A model generated the notes under the pieces. It made no database searches. It worked only from the letters and a program-made list of their open reading frames with translations, and was not told the origin of the DNA. From positions 1 through 6,789 of the forward strand of contig JAHEDL010000111.1 of the NCBI GenBank assembly GCA_024641255.1: a DNA stretch of 6,789 nucleotides, given 5' to 3'. Both the position numbers and the translations under genes were made by a program. This DNA is from Pseudorhodobacter sp. GTDB lineage: Bacteria; Pseudomonadota; Alphaproteobacteria; Rhodobacterales; Rhodobacteraceae. How positions within the stretch are numbered: the first letter of the stretch is position 1; every line of letters starts with the position of its first letter. Of this stretch, positions 5,328-6,789 are shown one piece after another.

Positions 5328-5350
5328 ATGTCCTTTGCAACAAGCGACAT
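5328..5350 (-). promoter_or_regulatory. ROSE-like RNA thermometer hairpin masking the hsp20 ribosome binding site
   Basis: In the hsp20 mRNA, AUGUCGCU (complement of 5343-5350) pairs with AGGACAU (complement of 5328-5334) around an eight-base loop. All seven bases of AGGACAU pair and a single G (5345) is left opposite the Shine-Dalgarno sequence. UCGCU fits the conserved U(U/C)GCU of ROSE elements, whose G lies opposite the AGGA it masks and opens on warming. The hairpin ends five bases before the start codon. ROSE elements are established for alphaproteobacterial small heat-shock genes; this assignment is by sequence and position only. Confidence 0.75.
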
Positions 5351-5386
5351 TTCCGACAGGCCCAAACACCGGCACCCGTCTGTTCA

Positions 5387-5418
5387 AATATGGGGGGCTA
5401 AAATGCCGCCCGCAAGGG
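5387..5418 (-). promoter_or_regulatory. Sigma-32 (RpoH) heat-shock promoter of the hsp20 operon
   Basis: On the minus strand, CCCTTGCGG (complement of 5410-5418) and CCCCATATT (complement of 5387-5395) are separated by 14 bases. This agrees closely with the sigma-32 consensus CCCTTGAA-N13-15-CCCCATNT. Initiation is expected near 5380, leaving a leader of about 57 bases that contains the thermometer hairpin. Rhodobacter-type genomes often have two RpoH proteins; which acts here cannot be told. Confidence 0.82.
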
Positions 5419-5458
5419 CTTCACGCTGCAAGAATATTTGCGCCGCTATGCGCAATTT

Positions 5459-5489
5459 TTGCCCTGCGTGCCGCGAATCACTGTATTCT
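5459..5489 (+). promoter_or_regulatory. Possible promoter of the YdcH-family gene
   Basis: TTGCCC (5459-5464) and TATTCT (5484-5489) flank a 19-base gap, longer than ideal. They stand 36 bases before the start codon, in the shared gap with the divergent hsp20 promoter. AT-rich sequence (TTAACAAAACCAAAAAAG) follows. Support is modest. Confidence 0.3.
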
Positions 5490-5524
5490 TAACAAAACCA
5501 AAAAAGACTGGACCTGTTCCTGCC

Positions 5525-5743
5525 ATGAATGCCCCGCCCGAAATGAATTTCGAAGACATGCTGCGCGTGAAACTGGTGGTTTTGCAGCGCGAACATCGAG
5601 ATTTGGATGAGGCGATTTACGCGCTGGAAACCTCGGGGCGGCCAGACCAACTGACGCTGCGGCGGCTGAAGAAGCAAAAATTGCAGCTGAAAGACCAGAT
5701 CGTAAAGCTGGAAGATCAGCTGATTCCGAACATCATCGCCTGA
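5525..5743 (+). CDS. YdcH family protein (DUF465), small coiled-coil protein
   Basis: 72 residues, matching the DUF465/YdcH family of small, mostly helical proteins. The body is a heptad-like, charged helix pair: MNFEDMLRVKLVVLQREHRDLDEAIYAL, a turn at SGRPDQ (37-42), then LTLRRLKKQKLQLKDQIVKLEDQL, with the family's KK.KL.LKD.I..LE pattern. It likely dimerises as a coiled coil; no biochemical role is established. It has no signal peptide. The start at 5525 lacks a strong Shine-Dalgarno sequence (only GGA about 12 bases upstream); an alternative ATG at 5543 is no better supported. It lies upstream of purEK but is separated from purE by a large inverted repeat that probably ends its transcript. 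Confidence 0.85.
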   Translation: MNAPPEMNFEDMLRVKLVVLQREHRDLDEAIYALETSGRPDQLTLRRLKKQKLQLKDQIVKLEDQLIPNIIA

Positions 5744-5756
5744 CCCCCACTTTGCA

Positions 5757-5818
5757 CGGCCAAAATATACGGCAGAAACCGCAGCGCTGCGGTGATTTCT
5801 GCTGGTTTGGCCGCTTTT
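5757..5818 (+). terminator. Large multi-part inverted repeat between the YdcH-family gene and purE, probable terminator
   Basis: Three nested arms pair in order: CGGCCAAA (5757-5764) with TTTGGCCG (5806-5813); GCAGAAA (5772-5778) with TTTCTGC (5796-5802); and the perfect palindrome CCGCAGC|GCTGCGG (5779-5792). Small internal loops (ATATACG/TGG, and TGA on one side) separate them. CTTTTCC follows directly, as for an intrinsic terminator. It begins 13 bases after the stop at 5743. The length and the loop-less inner palindrome are more than a terminator needs. Confidence 0.65.
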
Positions 5819-5820
5819 CC

Positions 5821-5848
5821 TTGCCCTTGCCGCCCGCGTTGCTATGAA
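5821..5848 (+). promoter_or_regulatory. Candidate sigma-70 promoter of purEK
   Basis: TTGCCC (5821-5826) and TATGAA (5843-5848), 16 bases apart, each match consensus at four of six positions. Initiation would be near 5855, about 29 bases before the purE start. Its place just after the large inverted repeat fits a purEK unit independent of the upstream gene. Confidence 0.4.
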
Positions 5849-5883
5849 GCGCCAAGACCCTGCTGACCGGCCCGGAGGCGCGC

Positions 5884-6366
5884 ATGACAGTTGACGTTGG
5901 GATCATCATGGGAAGCCAGTCTGACTGGCCGACGATGAAAGAAGCCGCCCTTGTGCTGGATGAATTGGGCATTTCGTATGAAACCAAGATCGTCTCGGCG
6001 CACCGCACGCCAGATCGGCTTTGGGCCTATGGCAAAGCCGCCGCAGGCCGCATCAAGGTGATCATCGCCGGTGCAGGTGGTGCCGCGCACCTTCCCGGCA
6101 TGATGGCCAGCAAAACCCGCGTGCCGGTGATCGGCGTGCCGGTGCAAACCCGCGCGCTGTCCGGTGTCGACAGCCTGTATTCCATCGTGCAGATGCCCAA
6201 AGGCTACCCGGTTGCCACCATGGCGATCGGTGCAGCGGGGGCCGCCAACGCCGGGCTGATGGCCGCAGGCATTCTTGCCCTGAACGATGCCGCCCTTGCA
6301 GCACGACTTGATGCCTGGCGCGAGGCGCTGTCGGCATCAATCCCCGAGGAGCCGAAAGATGAATAA
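5884..6366 (+). CDS. purE: N5-carboxyaminoimidazole ribonucleotide mutase, PurE class I
   Basis: 160 residues, normal for class I PurE, an octameric cytoplasmic enzyme that moves the carboxylate of N5-CAIR to C4, giving CAIR in de novo purine synthesis. Motifs are complete: MGSQSDW (9-15) for ribonucleotide phosphate binding, SAHRTP (38-43) with the catalytic histidine at 40, [12 protein letters not shown] (62-73), GVPV (84-87) and [13 protein letters not shown] (104-116). Presence of purK immediately after supports the N5-CAIR route of class I PurE and not the direct carboxylation of animal-type class II. GGAGG (5874-5878) stands five bases before the ATG. The last eight bases overlap the start of purK, so the two are co-translated. 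Confidence 0.97.
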   Translation: MTVDVGIIMGSQSDWPTMKEAALVLDELGISYETKIVSAHRTPDRLWAYGKAAAGRIKVIIAGAGGAAHLPGMMASKTRVPVIGVPVQTRALSGVDSLYSIVQMPKGYPVATMAIGAAGAANAGLMAAGILALNDAALAARLDAWREALSASIPEEPKDE

Positions 6367-6789
6367 CCTGCCCGCCGGATCAACCATCGGCATCCTTGGC
6401 GGCGGCCAGCTTGGCCGCATGTTGTCGGTCGCGGCGTCGCGGCTTGGCTACAAGACCCACATCTACGAACCTGCCGCCAACCCGCCCGCAGCCGACGTGG
6501 CGCATGCGGTCACCACCGCCGGCTACGACGACATCGCAGCGCTGCAAGCCTTTGCCGCGACGGTGGATGTGATCACCTATGAATTCGAAAACATCCCGAC
6601 GGCGGCGCTGGACGCCCTTGAAGCCCTGCGCCCGATCCGGCCAAACCGCCGCGCCTTGGCAATCAGCCAAGACCGCCTGCTGGAAAAAGACTTCCTCACC
6701 GGGCTGGGCCTGACCTGTGCGCCCTATGCGCCGGTGCAAAGCCTGCCCGACCTGAGCGATGCCATCGCCAAAATCGGAACGCCCGCGAT
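6359..6789 (+). CDS. purK: 5-(carboxyamino)imidazole ribonucleotide synthase, PurK, 3'-truncated
   Basis: The first 143 codons of purK; the frame is open to the window edge, and a complete protein would have about 350-360 residues. PurK uses ATP and bicarbonate to carboxylate AIR to N5-CAIR, the substrate of PurE. Visible are the N-terminal nucleotide-fold loop [12 protein letters not shown] (11-22), TYEFENIP (73-80), a strong PurK signature, and [10 protein letters not shown] (104-113), which begins the ATP-grasp region; the ATP-binding and catalytic parts lie beyond the window. The ATG overlaps the 3' end of purE by eight bases and has GAGGAG (6346-6351) seven bases upstream. The overlap indicates one operon with tightly balanced synthesis of the two consecutive enzymes. 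Confidence 0.97.
   Translation, partial: MNNLPAGSTIGILGGGQLGRMLSVAASRLGYKTHIYEPAANPPAADVAHAVTTAGYDDIAALQAFAATVDVITYEFENIPTAALDALEALRPIRPNRRALAISQDRLLEKDFLTGLGLTCAPYAPVQSLPDLSDAIAKIGTPA

Noticed and set aside
5438..5524. A 29-residue extension of the YdcH-family protein
   Set aside because: Family members start close to the MNFEDM helix; the extension would translate the promoter region and has no ribosome binding site.
3995..5610. Long plus-strand reading frames (to 4777 and 4672-5610)
   Set aside because: They lie opposite the b561, DUF1150 and hsp20 genes, which have clear family motifs. The products are His/Arg/Gln-rich, as typical for the complement of GC-rich genes.

Overview
The window looks like a chromosomal core region of an alphaproteobacterium, most likely from the Rhodobacteraceae (Rhodobacter/Gemmobacter/Paracoccus-like). 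Reasons: GC-rich coding sequence with GC-ending codons; an NDUFAF7/MidA-type methyltransferase translationally coupled to pgeF; an Hsp20 gene followed by a DUF1150 gene; and a YdcH (DUF465) gene just before purE-purK. I see no transposase, integrase, tRNA, CRISPR array or phage gene. All genes look intact except the two cut by the window edges.

Layout. (1) 2-1521, plus strand: the 3' part of a MidA/NDUFAF7-like SAM-dependent methyltransferase, then pgeF, overlapping by one base. (2) 1522-2346: an 825-base stretch holding only one short gene (50 codons, 1782-1934), followed by a near-tandem 12-base repeat, a clear intrinsic terminator, and a segment (about 2147-2316) that can fold into several consecutive hairpins behind a TTGACA box. 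This last segment is a candidate unannotated RNA. (3) 2347-3973: a divergent pair, an Lrp/AsnC-family regulator (minus) and trxB (plus). The 187-base gap between them carries two copies of a 19-base motif 21 bases apart. (4) 3998-4028: a strong terminator shared by trxB and the convergent cytochrome b561 gene (4049-4525, minus). (5) 4669-5322, minus: an hsp20-DUF1150 operon behind a very good heat-shock (sigma-32) promoter and a 5' leader containing a ROSE-like RNA-thermometer hairpin. (6) 5525-6789, plus: a YdcH-family gene, a large inverted repeat, then purE overlapping purK, which runs off the end.

How the parts work together. Most genes are housekeeping: cell-wall quality control (pgeF), thiol redox balance (trxB), purine synthesis (purEK) and membrane electron transfer (b561). 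The clearest regulatory story is the hsp20 operon, where transcription (sigma-32) and translation (leader hairpin masking the ribosome binding site) both appear tuned to heat. The clearest unexplained parts are the structured segment at 2147-2316 and the phased repeats between lrp and trxB. Hairpins were found by eye, without folding energies or database searches.
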